A stretch of DNA of 64,000 bases from HGM20899 sp964615195 (GTDB lineage: Bacteria; Pseudomonadota; Gammaproteobacteria; Enterobacterales; Succinivibrionaceae). Below are positions 44,548 to 54,281 of the stretch, one piece after another; position 1 is the stretch's first letter; each line of letters opens with the position of its first letter. The notes beneath the pieces are model-generated. The model did no database searches. It had not been told where the DNA came from and saw nothing but the letters and a program-made list of their open reading frames with translations. Location: NCBI GenBank assembly GCA_964615195.1, contig CAZTNG010000003.1:1-64000 (forward strand), given 5' to 3'. The position numbers and the translations under genes were made by a program.

Positions 44548-45507
44548 CTAAATAACAATAAATGCTGCTTTTAATATCGTTATAACGAACAAACTTATCC
44601 AAATAGATAATGTAATTAATTTATAAGCTTGTATTATATCTGAGTTATTAGGTTCTCTTCCATCACCTAGAATAGGATATCTATAAAGAGTTAGTAAGTA
44701 ATAACGAGGTCCACCGACCTTGATACCTAATGCATATGCAATGCAGTTTAAAACCATACCACTTGATTTAGCAGGCCAAAATTGAATAAGATTTTGAAAG
44801 TTGAATTTGCTTTTTTGTCTATGTGGTAAAAGCATAATGATACTAGATACACATATTGCTGGGATAAGGTAAATAGCTTGTGATAATGTTCCACAAAATC
44901 TACCAAAGAATTGGTTATAAGCTAGTTTTTGATTAAAGGCCATTGATAAAATTACAATTAATCTAGCGAGGATTGCGGCTTCAATGCCAAAAAAAATAAA
45001 ATAAAAAAGAGGTACAAAAAAATTAGAAAATAATTTCAGTGTTAAATTTTCGATTGTTGCTTTGATTATCCCCATTGGAGATAATCTTGTAGTTACTCTT
45101 AATATATGTTTCCCGAGTAAAAGTTTAGCTTCTTGATTATTGTTTGAATCTTCTAAATTGTAAATTTTTTTCGCTAGCGCTCTAGTTGGTCTAGATTCTA
45201 TTAAAAGAAGGAGAAGTATAACGCTTGTATAAAAACCTTCTTTATCATTAATCAATTCTCTAGTAGCAAAAATTAATATTAAAATTGGAACTATAATTAG
45301 TAATGATAGTAGTATGCCAGATATTTTTTGATGAAATATTGAATTCCCTAGTCCATTTACTTTTCTACTAATTTCAGAAAAATGCGGAATTAGTCGAGAT
45401 AATCTGATAAAGAAAGGATACGGCACAAACCACTCAATAATAGCAATTATTAGTGCTGTAATAAGTGGTAGAAATTCAGGGTATTTACCCAAAAAATCCA
45501 ATGTCAT
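44548..45507 (-). CDS. CobD/CbiB-family adenosylcobinamide-phosphate synthase-like membrane protein
   Basis: The 319-residue multi-pass membrane protein (about five helices) has CbiB/CobD signatures: ATIENLT near 163 and VGGPRYYLL near 270. CbiB attaches aminopropanol to the corrin ring. Here it is flanked by mtnN and btuF rather than by other B12 synthesis genes, a context seen in Vibrio, where its role may be in corrinoid salvage. The middle is divergent, so enzymatic activity is an inference. Confidence 0.78.
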   Translation of the reverse strand: MTLDFLGKYPEFLPLITALIIAIIEWFVPYPFFIRLSRLIPHFSEISRKVNGLGNSIFHQKISGILLSLLIIVPILILIFATRELINDKEGFYTSVILLLLLIESRPTRALAKKIYNLEDSNNNQEAKLLLGKHILRVTTRLSPMGIIKATIENLTLKLFSNFFVPLFYFIFFGIEAAILARLIVILSMAFNQKLAYNQFFGRFCGTLSQAIYLIPAICVSSIIMLLPHRQKSKFNFQNLIQFWPAKSSGMVLNCIAYALGIKVGGPRYYLLTLYRYPILGDGREPNNSDIIQAYKLITLSIWISLFVITILKAAFIVI

Positions 45508-45530
45508 ATGCGTATTCTCACAATAAAAAA

Positions 45531-46235
45531 TTAATATTTTGCTTCAATAATTTTAATTAAAATCTCTTGGCTATTTCTTGTTGCTAAAGGTAGCATTTCA
45601 TCAAAAGTCATATGTGCTTTAAATTTGGCATTATCAGAAATAGATCTGATAATTAGAGATGGAATATTAAATGTTGCACATACTTGTGAAATTGCAGCAC
45701 CTTCCATTTCTGTTGCTAAAGCCTGTGGAAAATTTGAATCAATTTTGGCTCTTTGCTCATCACCTGCAATAAATTGATCTCCGCTAATAATAGGCCCTAA
45801 AAAAACTTTAAAATTGTATTTTTGGGCTACTTCTTCAGCTGCAATTTTAGCTATGTCACTAAGTTTTTTATCAGTTGAAATAAATTGATCAAATTTAGGC
45901 ACCTGTCCTAACTTGTAGCCAAAAATTGTTAGATCAAAGTCATGTTGTGCTGTGCAAGTAGAAATAACAAGATCTAAAGTATTTACATTGTCACCTAATC
46001 CACCTGCGACACCTGTATTGATAATACATTCGCAATTATATCTTGTGATGAGAATGGTTGCGGCGATAGATGCTGATACTTTTCCTATACCACTACAGGT
46101 AAGAACCACATTTTTATTTTTTAATAAACCTATTATATATTTTTTAGGACCTATATTTTCTATTGTTACATCAGTCATTAATTTTTCAATAGCATCTATT
46201 TCTTCAGGCATGGCGCCAATTATACCGTATCGCAT
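45531..46235 (-). CDS. mtnN: 5'-methylthioadenosine/S-adenosylhomocysteine nucleosidase
   Basis: The 234-residue MtnN (Pfs) starts GIIGAMPEEIDAI with the catalytic Glu, has TGVAGGLG near 76, and ends with the substrate-binding EMEGAAISQVC and catalytic Asp in RSISDNAKF. It splits adenine from MTA, SAH and 5'-deoxyadenosine, a by-product of radical SAM enzymes such as BioB. First gene of mtnN-cobD-btuF; 23 nt before cobD. Confidence 0.94.
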   Translation of the reverse strand: MRYGIIGAMPEEIDAIEKLMTDVTIENIGPKKYIIGLLKNKNVVLTCSGIGKVSASIAATILITRYNCECIINTGVAGGLGDNVNTLDLVISTCTAQHDFDLTIFGYKLGQVPKFDQFISTDKKLSDIAKIAAEEVAQKYNFKVFLGPIISGDQFIAGDEQRAKIDSNFPQALATEMEGAAISQVCATFNIPSLIIRSISDNAKFKAHMTFDEMLPLATRNSQEILIKIIEAKY

Positions 46236-46950
46236 TTTTTAACCTTATATGAGTCTAATACGATTTGGTATTTTAACACGTATAATTGTAGGTTAGTATT
46301 ACTTTGTATTTATTAACACTGATGTGATGGATAAAGATTCTTAAAAAAATTATTCTATGGGCGTCACAACTAATTTATTGATGTGTATGGTAAGAATTAA
46401 CATGTTTACTTGGATCGTAAATTGCATATTTTCAATAAGGTGCAATATTGTCTTAAAAGTGATAAAAAACGTATCAAAATAGTGCAAATTTAAAATTATG
46501 TAAACATATGGTGCGCAAGATTTTAATAATGCTAAAAAATGGTGCGTTATAAGATTTTAAGATAATAAATAGTGAATATATATGTAATAAATGTGAATAA
46601 ATATGTAAATCAATAAAAATATATTTATTTACAAAATATAGATAAACATGTAAAAACAGAATAATAAACTGTTTAAATCTAGGTTAGTAGTTATGAATAT
46701 GCTACATTTAAGATAAAACATGTTAATTTAAACTGAAAAATATTTTGTTTATAAAATTATATATTTATGCAAAAGTTTAATTTTTTAAAAAAAAGAATGA
46801 TTTTTTAAAATTATGTTTTAAGCATGGCTATTTTGTGTTGTACAATGAAGTATATTTTCAAAGATTGTTGAACAGTTTGTTGTATGTCTTTTACCAAGTT
46901 CTAAAAATATTTTTGATATTATTTAGAATGATAACCAAGAGGATTCTAGT
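46236..46950. other. Long regulatory-looking gap upstream of gltB
   Basis: About 715 nt between divergent mtnN and gltB, with no ORF. It contains four GGTGC/AGTGC elements in the same orientation (46439, 46481, 46510, 46541) and several AT-rich near-repeats (GTGAATA...TGTAA at about 46573 and 46593; AACATGT motifs). The distance is far longer than a simple promoter needs. Possibly operator sites for nitrogen control of gltBD. Confidence 0.5.
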
Positions 46951-49900
46951 GTGATGGATTCAGCATTACCGAAGCGCCAAGGACTTTACGATCCAGCTAA
47001 TGAGCACGACGCATGCGGTGTCGGTTTTGTTGCTCATATGAAAGGCGTAAAAAGCCATAGCATAGTAGAGCAAGGTTTATTAATCCTTAAGAATATTAAC
47101 CATCGTGGTGCTGTTGGTGCAGACCCATTGCAGGGTGATGGTGCTGGTATTCTTATTCAGATACCTGATCAATTATATCGTGACGATATGATTCAGCAGG
47201 GTATAGAGTTGCCTACAACCGGTGAATACGGTGTGGGTATGATATTTTTACCTCAAGAAGCTGCTTCGTGTAAGGCTTGTGAGGAAGAAATTGAACGTGC
47301 TGTTAGAGCAGAAGGTCAAGTTGTTTTGGGTTGGAGAGACGTGCCGGTCGATGTAAGTTGCCCAATGTCTCCAGCTGTTAAAAGAACAGAACCTGTAATA
47401 CGTCAGATCTTTGTTGGTCGTGGTAAAGACATTTTGGTTACAGATGCTTTAGAACGTAAACTTTACATAATTCGTAAACGTAGTTCTAAGGCTATAAAAA
47501 ATTTGAATCTGAGACATTGTGGAGAATTTTATATTCCATCATTCTCAGCAAGAACTATTGTCTACAAGGGTTTATTATTAGCGGATCAAGTTGGAATCTA
47601 TTATAGAGATTTGGCTGATGCTCGTTGTGTGTCTGCTTTATCAATGGTTCATCAAAGATTTTCTACTAACACATTCCCTTCATGGTCTTTAGCTCATCCG
47701 TTTAGAATGATTGCTCATAATGGTGAAATTAATACTGTACGTGGAAACGTTAATTGGATGCGTGCACGTGAAAAATGTGTACATTCTCCAGTGTTAGGTA
47801 ATGACCTTGAAAAGGTTTGGCCATTGATTTATCCAGGTCAATCAGATTCTGCATCTTTTGATAATGCTCTAGAATTATTGACAATGAGTGGATATTCATT
47901 AGCTCATGCTGTAATGATGATGATTCCTGAAGCTTGGGAAAAACACGCAAATATGGATCCTAAGCGTCATGCTTTTTATGAATATCATGCAGCAATGATG
48001 GAACCTTGGGATGGACCTGCAGCAGTAGCTTTTACTGATGGTCGTCAAATTGGTGCAACATTAGATCGTAATGGTTTACGTCCAGCTCGTTATTTAGTAA
48101 CTAAAGATGATTTAGTTGTAATGGCTTCAGAATCTGGCGTTTTACCAATAGATGATTCAAGAATTCTAAAAAAATGGCGCCTACAACCTGGCAAAATGTT
48201 CCTTATTGATATGGAACAAGGTCGTATTATTGATGATTCTGAAATCAAAAATGCTTTAGCAACAGCTAAACCATATTCAGAATGGATTGATAAGATTAGA
48301 ATTAAGATTGATGACCTTACTGAAATGTCTGGTAATGTAAAACCAGTAGATCATAAAGCATCTCTTTTAGATTTACAGCAATTGTTTGGCTATACCCAAG
48401 AAGACATAAAGCGCATGATGCTACCTATGGCTAATTTAGGTATGGAACCAACTGCTTCTATGGGTAACGATGCGTCATTGACAGTTTTGTCTAAAAAAGA
48501 TAAGACTTTATATGATTATTTCCGTCAAGTGTTTGCTCAAGTAACAAATCCTCCTATTGATCCTATTCGTGAAGAAATGGTTATGTCTTTGGTCTCATTT
48601 ATTGGCCCAAGACCAAATCTGTTAAATTCAACAGATATTAATCCACCAATCCGCTTAGAAGTTGAACAACCAATTTTAAGTGAACAGCAGATGGAGCAGA
48701 TCAGAAATATTGAAAAATATACTGATCACAAATTTAGTTCGCACGAATTAGATATCACTTACCCATTAAGTTGGGGTAAAGAAGGTATTGAAGCGCGTTT
48801 AGCAAGTTTAGCTTGTGAAGCAGAGGATGCGGTTAAAGCTGGTGCTAACATATTAATAGTAACAGACAGAAAGGTAAGTAAAGACCGTGTTGCTATTCCT
48901 GCCCTGCTCGCAACTTCTGCAGTGCATTTACGTCTTGTTAATGCTGGTTTACGCACAAGCACAGGCTTAGTTGTTGAAACCGGTAGTGCTCGTGAAGTAC
49001 ATCATTTTGCCTTATTAGCTGGTTATGGTGCCGAAGCTATTCATCCATATTTGGCTATTGAAACCTTGCGTGATTTGGCTCAAGGAAATAAGGAATTAGA
49101 AGAAGATTACATTAAACACTTTGTTAAAGGTGTTGGTAAAGGCCTATGTAAGACAATGTCAAAGATGGGTATTTCTACTTATATGTCTTATACCGGTGCT
49201 CAAGTTTTCGAAGCTTTAGGTTTAACAAAGGAATTTGTTGATCAGTATTTTACAAATACAGCATCGAATGTGGAAGGTATTGGTTTATTTGAAGTAGCTC
49301 AAGAAGCAATAAATTTACATAATAAAGCATTTAGTAATGATCCTTTATTAGAAGAAATGCTTGATGCCGGTGGTGAATATAGTTTTAGAGTTCGTGGTGA
49401 AGATCATATGTGGACTCCTGAAGCTATAGCTGATTTGCAGCATGCAGTTCGTACTGATAATATTGATACTTACAAAAAGTATGCAAACATAATAAATGAT
49501 CAATCAAAGCGTCATTTAACATTACGTGGCCTATTTGAGATAAAGAAGCCGTATGCTCCTATAAATATTGATGAAGTTGAACCTGCAAAAGAGATCGTAA
49601 AGCGTTTTGCTACTGGTGCAATGTCACTAGGTTCTATTTCGACTGAGGCTCATACTAACCTTGCTATTGCAATGAATAGAATTGGTGGTAAGTCTAATAC
49701 TGGTGAAGGTGGTGAAGATTCTAATAGATTTGCTCCTGTTCAGAAGAAGACTATGCTTTCCGAGATTATTGGTGAAGGTAGAATTGCTCGCGATATTGAA
49801 TTAGAACAAGGAGATAGTCTGCGTTCTGCGATAAAGCAAGTGGCTTCAGGTAGATTTGGTGTTACTGCTGAATACTGTGTAAATGCAGATCAGATTCAGA

Positions 49901-51588
49901 TTAAGATGGCTCAGGGTGCAAAACCTGGTGAAGGTGGTCAGTTACCAGGCCATAAAGTTTCTGAATATATTGGATTCTTACGTCACAGTGTTCCTGGTGT
50001 AGGTTTAATTTCACCTCCACCTCATCACGATATATATTCTATCGAGGATTTAGCTCAGCTTATCCATGATTTGAAGAATGTTAATCCTAAGGCTTCAATT
50101 TCAGTTAAGTTAGTATCTGAAGTTGGTGTAGGTACTGTTGCGGCTGGTGTTTCAAAAGCAAAGGCTGATCATATAGTTATTGCTGGTCATGATGGTGGTA
50201 CTGGTGCTTCTCCTCAGTCATCTATTAAGCATGCTGGTTCAGCATGGGAATTAGGTTTGTCTGAAACACAGCAAACATTGGTATTGAATCGTTTACGTGG
50301 TAGAGTTCGTGTTCAAGTTGATGGACAGATCAAAACAGGTAGAGATGTAATCATTGGTGCTTTATTAGGGGCTGATGAATTTGGTTTTGCTACTGCTCCA
50401 TTAGTGGCTTCAGGATGTATTATGATGCGTAAGTGTCAATTAAATACTTGTCCTGTAGGTGTTGCAACTCAAGATCCTGAATTACGTAAGCGTTTTGCTG
50501 GTAGACCAGAACACGTTGTGAGATATTTCTTCTATGTCGCAGAAGAAGTTCGTGAAATCATGGCTTCAATGGGTATTAGACATTTTAATGATTTAATTGG
50601 TCATTCTGAATATCTTGATAAGAGTGCAGGTATTAATCATTGGAAAGCTAAAGGCTTAGATTTTAGTAAAATTTTCTATCAACCAGAGCGTGACGAAAAT
50701 ACAAAGATCATGCATTGTGAATTACAAGATCATGAATTGCAAAAGGCTTTGGATAATAGTCTTATTGCACAAGCAAAACCTGCTATTGAGGAAGGTAAAA
50801 ATGTTGAAATATCATCTTCAATTATCAATGTGAATAGAACAGCTGGTGCTATGCTTTCAGGCATGGTTGCTGCTAAGTATGGTGATCATGGATTGAAGGA
50901 TGATACGATAATAGTTCATCTTACTGGTACTGCTGGACAGTCATTTGGCGCATTTTTAGCAGGCGGTATTACTTTTGATTTATGTGGCGAAGGTAATGAC
51001 TATGTAGGTAAGAGCATGTCTGGTGGTAAACTAATAATTTATCCAAGTAAAGATTTTACTGGCAAGAGTCATGAAAATACTATTTGTGGTAATACTTGTT
51101 TGTACGGAGCAACTAGTGGTGAAGCTTATATTTCAGGTGTAGCAGGTGAACGTTTTGGCGTAAGAAATTCTGGTGCAGCTGCTGTAATTGAAGGTGTGGG
51201 TGATCACGGATGTGAATATATGACAGGTGGTACTGTAGTTGTTCTTGGTACAACTGGTCGTAATTTCTCTGCTGGTATGTCTGGTGGGGTAGCCTATGTT
51301 TACGATGAAACAGGTGAATTTGCAAATAATTGTAATTTAACTTCTGTTACTCTTGAAAAGATTTTACCTGCAGACAAGCAATCTAAATTTGAACCTCGCC
51401 ATATGAATTTAGCCGATGAGGATATATTGAAGACTTATATTTCAAATCATGTGAAGTATACAGGAAGCAATAGAGCTAAGGAAATTCTTGATAATTGGGA
51501 TGAATCATTGACTAAGTTTGTTAAGGTGTTCCCAAATGAATATCGTAAGGCTTTGAATGAACAGGCTACAAAGAAGGAGACTGTATAA
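46951..51588 (+). CDS. gltB: Glutamate synthase (NADPH) large subunit GltB
   Basis: The 1545-residue enzyme makes glutamate from glutamine and 2-oxoglutarate. A short propeptide precedes the N-terminal nucleophile Cys22 (DACGVGFVAH) of the amidotransferase domain. The central and FMN-binding synthase domains follow, with the 3Fe-4S cysteines in CIMMRKCQLNTCPVG near residue 1155, and the C-terminal GXGXG beta-helix (about 1290-1500). GTG 46951 is preferred given the AAGAGGA ribosome site, ATG 46954 is possible. The stop overlaps the gltD start (TAATG). Confidence 0.97.
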   Translation: MMDSALPKRQGLYDPANEHDACGVGFVAHMKGVKSHSIVEQGLLILKNINHRGAVGADPLQGDGAGILIQIPDQLYRDDMIQQGIELPTTGEYGVGMIFLPQEAASCKACEEEIERAVRAEGQVVLGWRDVPVDVSCPMSPAVKRTEPVIRQIFVGRGKDILVTDALERKLYIIRKRSSKAIKNLNLRHCGEFYIPSFSARTIVYKGLLLADQVGIYYRDLADARCVSALSMVHQRFSTNTFPSWSLAHPFRMIAHNGEINTVRGNVNWMRAREKCVHSPVLGNDLEKVWPLIYPGQSDSASFDNALELLTMSGYSLAHAVMMMIPEAWEKHANMDPKRHAFYEYHAAMMEPWDGPAAVAFTDGRQIGATLDRNGLRPARYLVTKDDLVVMASESGVLPIDDSRILKKWRLQPGKMFLIDMEQGRIIDDSEIKNALATAKPYSEWIDKIRIKIDDLTEMSGNVKPVDHKASLLDLQQLFGYTQEDIKRMMLPMANLGMEPTASMGNDASLTVLSKKDKTLYDYFRQVFAQVTNPPIDPIREEMVMSLVSFIGPRPNLLNSTDINPPIRLEVEQPILSEQQMEQIRNIEKYTDHKFSSHELDITYPLSWGKEGIEARLASLACEAEDAVKAGANILIVTDRKVSKDRVAIPALLATSAVHLRLVNAGLRTSTGLVVETGSAREVHHFALLAGYGAEAIHPYLAIETLRDLAQGNKELEEDYIKHFVKGVGKGLCKTMSKMGISTYMSYTGAQVFEALGLTKEFVDQYFTNTASNVEGIGLFEVAQEAINLHNKAFSNDPLLEEMLDAGGEYSFRVRGEDHMWTPEAIADLQHAVRTDNIDTYKKYANIINDQSKRHLTLRGLFEIKKPYAPINIDEVEPAKEIVKRFATGAMSLGSISTEAHTNLAIAMNRIGGKSNTGEGGEDSNRFAPVQKKTMLSEIIGEGRIARDIELEQGDSLRSAIKQVASGRFGVTAEYCVNADQIQIKMAQGAKPGEGGQLPGHKVSEYIGFLRHSVPGVGLISPPPHHDIYSIEDLAQLIHDLKNVNPKASISVKLVSEVGVGTVAAGVSKAKADHIVIAGHDGGTGASPQSSIKHAGSAWELGLSETQQTLVLNRLRGRVRVQVDGQIKTGRDVIIGALLGADEFGFATAPLVASGCIMMRKCQLNTCPVGVATQDPELRKRFAGRPEHVVRYFFYVAEEVREIMASMGIRHFNDLIGHSEYLDKSAGINHWKAKGLDFSKIFYQPERDENTKIMHCELQDHELQKALDNSLIAQAKPAIEEGKNVEISSSIINVNRTAGAMLSGMVAAKYGDHGLKDDTIIVHLTGTAGQSFGAFLAGGITFDLCGEGNDYVGKSMSGGKLIIYPSKDFTGKSHENTICGNTCLYGATSGEAYISGVAGERFGVRNSGAAAVIEGVGDHGCEYMTGGTVVVLGTTGRNFSAGMSGGVAYVYDETGEFANNCNLTSVTLEKILPADKQSKFEPRHMNLADEDILKTYISNHVKYTGSNRAKEILDNWDESLTKFVKVFPNEYRKALNEQATKKETV

Positions 51589-53063
51589 TGGGCAAGCCAA
51601 CAGGTTTTTTAGAATTTGATCGTGTGGAAGAACACCATTTAAGTGTGGCTGAACGCGTAAAAAATTACAATGAATTCACAGCAACATTAACTGATAGCGA
51701 AGCTACTCAACAGGCAGCTCGTTGTATGGACTGTGGTGTTCCTTTTTGTAGTAATTCATGTCCAGTACACAATGTAATTCCTGATTTTAACGATCTTGTT
51801 TATCATGGTGATTATGAGCGCGCTATAAAAGTTATTCACAGTGCTAGTAACTTTCCTGAGTTTACAGGTAGGGTTTGTCCTGCACTTTGTGAAGCTGCAT
51901 GTAGTTGTGGATTAAATGGTGATTCAGTTGGTATACGTTCTATTGAACGTAAAGTAATTGATCATGCATGGGATCACGGTTTAGTTAAACCAATTATTGC
52001 TAAAGTTAAATCAGGTAAAAAAGTAGCAGTTGTAGGTTCTGGTCCTAGCGGAATGGCATGTGCACAGCAGTTAGCTCGTGCTGGTCATAAAGTAACTGTG
52101 TATGAAAAAAATAGTCATATTGGCGGTTTATTAAGATTTGGTATACCAGATTTTAAATTATCAAAGTCATTGATTGATCGTCGTATAGACCAAATGGAAG
52201 CTGAGGGTATTACATTTATAACTAATACTCTGATTGCTGACAAAAAATGTCTTCCAAGTGGAGTACATTGTGATGCTACTAAATGCATTAGTCCAAAAGA
52301 GTTGATTGAAAATTTTGATGCTGTTGTTATGTGCGGTGGCTCAGAATCTCCAAGAGATTTAAAAATTCCAGGTAGAGAATTAAAAAATATTCATTTTGCA
52401 CTAGAATTTTTAATTGGACAAAATAAAGAAGTTAATGGTGGCAAAAAGAACCCAATTAACGTGAAGGGTAAGCATGTTGTAGTAATTGGTGGCGGTGATA
52501 CAGGTGCTGATTGTGTTGGTACTTCTAATCGTCAAGGTGCAGCTTCTGTTACACAAATAGAAGTGATGCCTAAACCTCCTGTAACTTATGATAAGCTTAC
52601 AACATGGCCTGATTGGCCAAGGGTTTTCCGTACTTATACCTCACATGAGGAAGGATGTGAAAGACTATTTAGTCTTAATACTACGGAATTTGTAGGAGAA
52701 AATGGAGTTCTTACTAAATTAAAGATTTCACAGTGTGAATTCAAAGATGGTAAGTTATGTAATATTCCTGGAACAGAGAGCGAATTAAAAGCAGATTACG
52801 TGTTCTTAGCAATGGGCTTTGTACACCCAATAGATTCTGTTTTAGATAGCTTCGGTGTTGCTCGTGATAAGAGAGGAAATGTTGCTGCAAATCCTGATTA
52901 CGATGCAAATGGTTGTTTCCAAACAAGTATACCTAAGGTTTTTGCTGCGGGTGATATGAGAAGTGGTCAATCATTGGTTGTTAGAGCAATTAGCGAAGGA
53001 CGTCGCTGTGCTAGGGCTGTAGATGCATATCTCATGGGAACATCATTACTTCCTAACTATTAA
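51588..53063 (+). CDS. gltD: Glutamate synthase small subunit GltD
   Basis: The 491-residue flavoprotein feeds electrons from NADPH to GltB. It has the N-terminal Fe-S cysteines CMDCGVPFC and CPALCEAAC, the FAD loop VGSGPSGMACAQQLARAG near 148 and the NADPH loop VIGGGDTGADCVG near 300, ending with GDMRSGQSLVVRAISEGR. Translationally coupled to gltB by a 1-nt overlap. Confidence 0.97.
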   Translation: MGKPTGFLEFDRVEEHHLSVAERVKNYNEFTATLTDSEATQQAARCMDCGVPFCSNSCPVHNVIPDFNDLVYHGDYERAIKVIHSASNFPEFTGRVCPALCEAACSCGLNGDSVGIRSIERKVIDHAWDHGLVKPIIAKVKSGKKVAVVGSGPSGMACAQQLARAGHKVTVYEKNSHIGGLLRFGIPDFKLSKSLIDRRIDQMEAEGITFITNTLIADKKCLPSGVHCDATKCISPKELIENFDAVVMCGGSESPRDLKIPGRELKNIHFALEFLIGQNKEVNGGKKNPINVKGKHVVVIGGGDTGADCVGTSNRQGAASVTQIEVMPKPPVTYDKLTTWPDWPRVFRTYTSHEEGCERLFSLNTTEFVGENGVLTKLKISQCEFKDGKLCNIPGTESELKADYVFLAMGFVHPIDSVLDSFGVARDKRGNVAANPDYDANGCFQTSIPKVFAAGDMRSGQSLVVRAISEGRRCARAVDAYLMGTSLLPNY

Positions 53064-53080
53064 TTTTTAAATTGTCTTAT

Positions 53081-53126
53081 AAAAGCCTGTTATTAATCTA
53101 TATGGATTTTTAGCAGGTTTTATTTT
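53081..53126 (+). terminator. Probable terminator after gltBD
   Basis: AAAAGCCTG and CAGGTTTT pair around a long AT-rich loop, followed by ATTTTTTAT. Moderate. Confidence 0.5.
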
Positions 53127-53211
53127 TTATATACTGCCAATTTTTTTATAAACTTTGCTGAACAAAGTGTAAAATAAATTAATACTTAATTTTTGTGTTT
53201 GATTTTATTTT

Positions 53212-54144
53212 ATGCATATAAATATGTTCCTTAATAGCTTTGGTGATTATCTAAAAAAAAGATTTGGTCAAAGCGTTCATAAGCTATCGCTTGAAGCTGA
53301 TTTTACGTGTCCTAATAGGGATGGGACTTTAGGTACTGGAGGATGTACATTTTGTAATGCTTCTTCTTTTATGCATAAAGGTCCTAAAAAAAATATAGCT
53401 GAACAACTTTCGTCTAATAGAAGCGGAAAATCTGAAAAATATTTGGCTTATTTTCAGGCATATACCAACACATACGCAGAGAGCAAAATACTTGAAAAAT
53501 TATATAATCAATCATTAGAAGCAGCGGATATAGTTGGATTATGTGTTGGAACTAGGCCTGATTGCGTTAGCGATGAGGTGCTGAGAATCCTTGCTGGTTA
53601 TGTTAAAAGTGGATATGAAGTGTGGCTAGAATTGGGTTTACAAAGTGCTATTGATGAAACCTTAGATAAAATTAATCGTCACCACCATTTTGATGATTAT
53701 GCTTATACAGTTAAAAGAGCAAGAGATTTGGGTATCAAGGTATGTACACACCTTATTATTGGATTGCCAGGCGAAGAAGTTATTCATAATTTGACAACGT
53801 TAGAATTAGTTGTTAGAGAAGGTGTTGATGCATTAAAACTTCATCAACTACATATTGTAAAAGGAAGTATTATGGCTTCACAATATAAAAAGGGTGAAAT
53901 CAGTGTATACACACTTGAAGATTACTGTAGTATTGCAGCGAAAATTATACAATATACACCAATTAATATTTTGTATGAAAGAGTAAGTGCAAGTGTAATG
54001 GATGATTCTTTAATTGCACCATTATGGTCGACAAAGAGATGGCCTGCAATTAATTTAATTGGTTCTATTCTCGCTGATACTGGTGCTCAAGGTAGTGCTA
54101 TTGGTGAGAGTTTTAAATATGAATCACCCAAATTAATATTGTAA
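53212..54144 (+). CDS. YhcC-type radical SAM protein (TIGR01212)
   Basis: The 310-residue protein has the unusual radical-SAM cysteine spacing of this family: C33 (FTCPNRDG), C45 and C48 (GGCTFC). It then has GLCVGTRPDCV and HLIIGLPGE. Its substrate is unknown. In E. coli yhcC also neighbours gltBD and arcB; here flagellin and glgC lie between yhcC and the arcB-like gene. Confidence 0.9.
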   Translation: MHINMFLNSFGDYLKKRFGQSVHKLSLEADFTCPNRDGTLGTGGCTFCNASSFMHKGPKKNIAEQLSSNRSGKSEKYLAYFQAYTNTYAESKILEKLYNQSLEAADIVGLCVGTRPDCVSDEVLRILAGYVKSGYEVWLELGLQSAIDETLDKINRHHHFDDYAYTVKRARDLGIKVCTHLIIGLPGEEVIHNLTTLELVVREGVDALKLHQLHIVKGSIMASQYKKGEISVYTLEDYCSIAAKIIQYTPINILYERVSASVMDDSLIAPLWSTKRWPAINLIGSILADTGAQGSAIGESFKYESPKLIL

Positions 54145-54213
54145 TATTTTAAATATTGTTGGTTTATTTGATTTAGCTAGCTATACATTAAGTAATAATA
54201 TTTCAAATTTTGC

Positions 54214-54240
54214 TAAAGTTATTTAAATAACGTACGATAT
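54214..54240 (+). promoter_or_regulatory. Sigma-28 promoter of the flagellin gene
   Basis: TAAAGTTA, 11 nt, TACGATAT; the sigma-28 consensus is TAAAGTTT-N11-GCCGATAA. Spacing is exact and it lies 41 nt before the flagellin ATG. Confidence 0.8.
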
Positions 54241-54281
54241 ATAATAAGAGAACCGTTTTTGTGCTAGATGTGGAGGCGTTT

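Noticed and set aside
46236..46320. Cobalamin riboswitch upstream of mtnN-cobD-btuF
   Set aside because: I could not find a B12-box-like sequence or the needed multi-stem structure.
51113..51325. His/Gln-rich minus-strand ORF inside gltB (and similar ones in gltD and elsewhere)
   Set aside because: Antisense frame of a highly conserved gene with low-complexity composition and no ribosome site; a coding shadow.
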